Shown: positions 29,201 to 29,608 of the stretch, one piece after another
Numbering within the stretch: position 1 is the first letter of the stretch
How the letters are laid out: the number at the start of each line of letters is the position of its first letter
Virus record (IMG/VR): IMGVR_UViG_3300031251_000976
Location: 1 to 29,608 of that record
DNA length: 29,608 bases
Direction: 5' to 3' (one strand)
DNA from: a virus
Program-made: the position numbers and the translations under genes
The notes under the pieces: generated by a model
What the model saw: the letters and a program-made list of their open reading frames with translations, nothing else
Told to the model about the DNA's origin: nothing
Database searches by the model: none

Positions 29201-29608
29201 ATGCAAGACGAAATCCCCATCCCCGACACCGAAATCGAACTCACTTTCGTCCGTGCCCAAGGTGCGGGCGGGCAGAACGTCAACAAGGTTTCCAGTGCGG
29301 TGCATTTGCGCTTCGATATCGGGGCGTCATCATTGCCGGAGGCGGTGAAGGAGCGGCTGTTGAAGTTGCGCGACCAGCGCATCACGGCCGACGGCGTGGT
29401 CATCATCAAGGCGCAGCGCTACCGCACCCAGGAGGCGAACCGGAGGGATGCCATCACCCGACTGCATGCGCTGGTGAGCCACGCGGCACGGCCGCCGCTG
29501 GTACGGCGGGCGACCAAGCCGACTTTGGGGTCGCAGAAGCGGCGGATGGAGGGCAAAGTTCAGCGCGGGCGGGTCAAGGCATTGCGGGGGAAGGTGGATG
29601 AGCAGTAA
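29201..29608 (+). CDS. arfB: Alternative ribosome-rescue factor B (peptidyl-tRNA hydrolase)
   Basis: 135 residues, close to E. coli ArfB/YaeJ (140). RAQGAGGQNVNKVSSAVHLR carries the GGQ motif (23-25), which hydrolyses peptidyl-tRNA on stalled ribosomes. The C-terminal tail is basic and lysine/arginine-rich (RRATKPTLGSQKRRMEGKVQ, then RGRVKALRGK), as needed to enter the empty mRNA channel. It lacks the tRNA-recognition domain of RF1/RF2, which separates it from release factors. The TAA ends at the last base of the window. It is a host gene. Confidence 0.93.
   Translation: MQDEIPIPDTEIELTFVRAQGAGGQNVNKVSSAVHLRFDIGASSLPEAVKERLLKLRDQRITADGVVIIKAQRYRTQEANRRDAITRLHALVSHAARPPLVRRATKPTLGSQKRRMEGKVQRGRVKALRGKVDEQ

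Noticed and set aside
28501-29409. Extended 302-residue version of the hypothetical membrane protein
   Set aside because: The first 97 residues run through the arfB promoter and coding region on the opposite strand. The ATG at 29118 places the transmembrane helix at the N-terminus.

Overview
The window is about 29.6 kb of GC-rich proteobacterial chromosome. A betaproteobacterium is my best guess, from the style of the dispersed palindromic repeats and of the phage genes; no rRNA or tRNA settles it. Host genes frame it: a DinG/YoaA-type iron-sulfur helicase (1-1950) on the left, and arfB (29201-29608) with a divergent membrane-anchored hypothetical gene (28501-29118) on the right. I see no tRNA, rRNA, CRISPR array or insertion sequence.

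Between them lies one defective Mu-like transposable prophage, which I place at 2143-28272 (26,130 bp). Its left edge begins TGAAGCCGCGCGCGAAAAA, which matches 17 of 19 bases of the right (R) end of phage Mu as I remember it. Its right edge ends in CA. The direct repeat GTAACT lies immediately outside both edges (2137-2142 and 28273-28278). The insertion split a host dispersed repeat containing a perfect 15-bp hairpin.

The late operon (minus strand, 21923 down to 2265) keeps Mu order: protease with nested scaffold, decoration protein, major capsid, gp35-gp38-like proteins, sheath, tube, tail chaperone pair with a -1 frameshift, tape measure, N/DNA-circularization protein, gp44-gp48-like baseplate genes, fibres, small tail-end genes, and a Dam-type DNA methylase where Mu carries mom. 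Stop/start overlaps show tight co-translation, and every late frame is open.

The control and early block (22199-28143) runs the other way. A CI-like S24 repressor, a membrane protein and an exported HNH protein are on the minus strand. Ner-like, HTH, winged-helix and DUF3102 proteins and a DDE transposase are on the plus strand. The transposase is cut near codon 404 and joined out of frame to the last ~67 codons of an F-like head morphogenesis gene, followed by a G-like gene. A deletion has therefore removed the transposase C-terminus, the MuB-like ATPase, lysis genes, terminases, portal and most of F. Because the ends show the whole prophage is oriented leftward, the block from the HNH gene to G must have been inverted inside it, separating G from its normal neighbour, the protease.

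Five copies of a host-type palindromic repeat (core CCCTCTCCCGCAAGCGGGAG) lie in the window, all in the same orientation and four inside the prophage. One sits in frame in the protease gene just upstream of the nested scaffold start, and one lies between the sheath and tube genes. The other notable signals are a leader structure able to mask the methylase ribosome binding site, a canonical early promoter with a perfect 17-bp operator at its start point, and a hydrophobic antisense ORF in the only sizeable gap of the tail operon.
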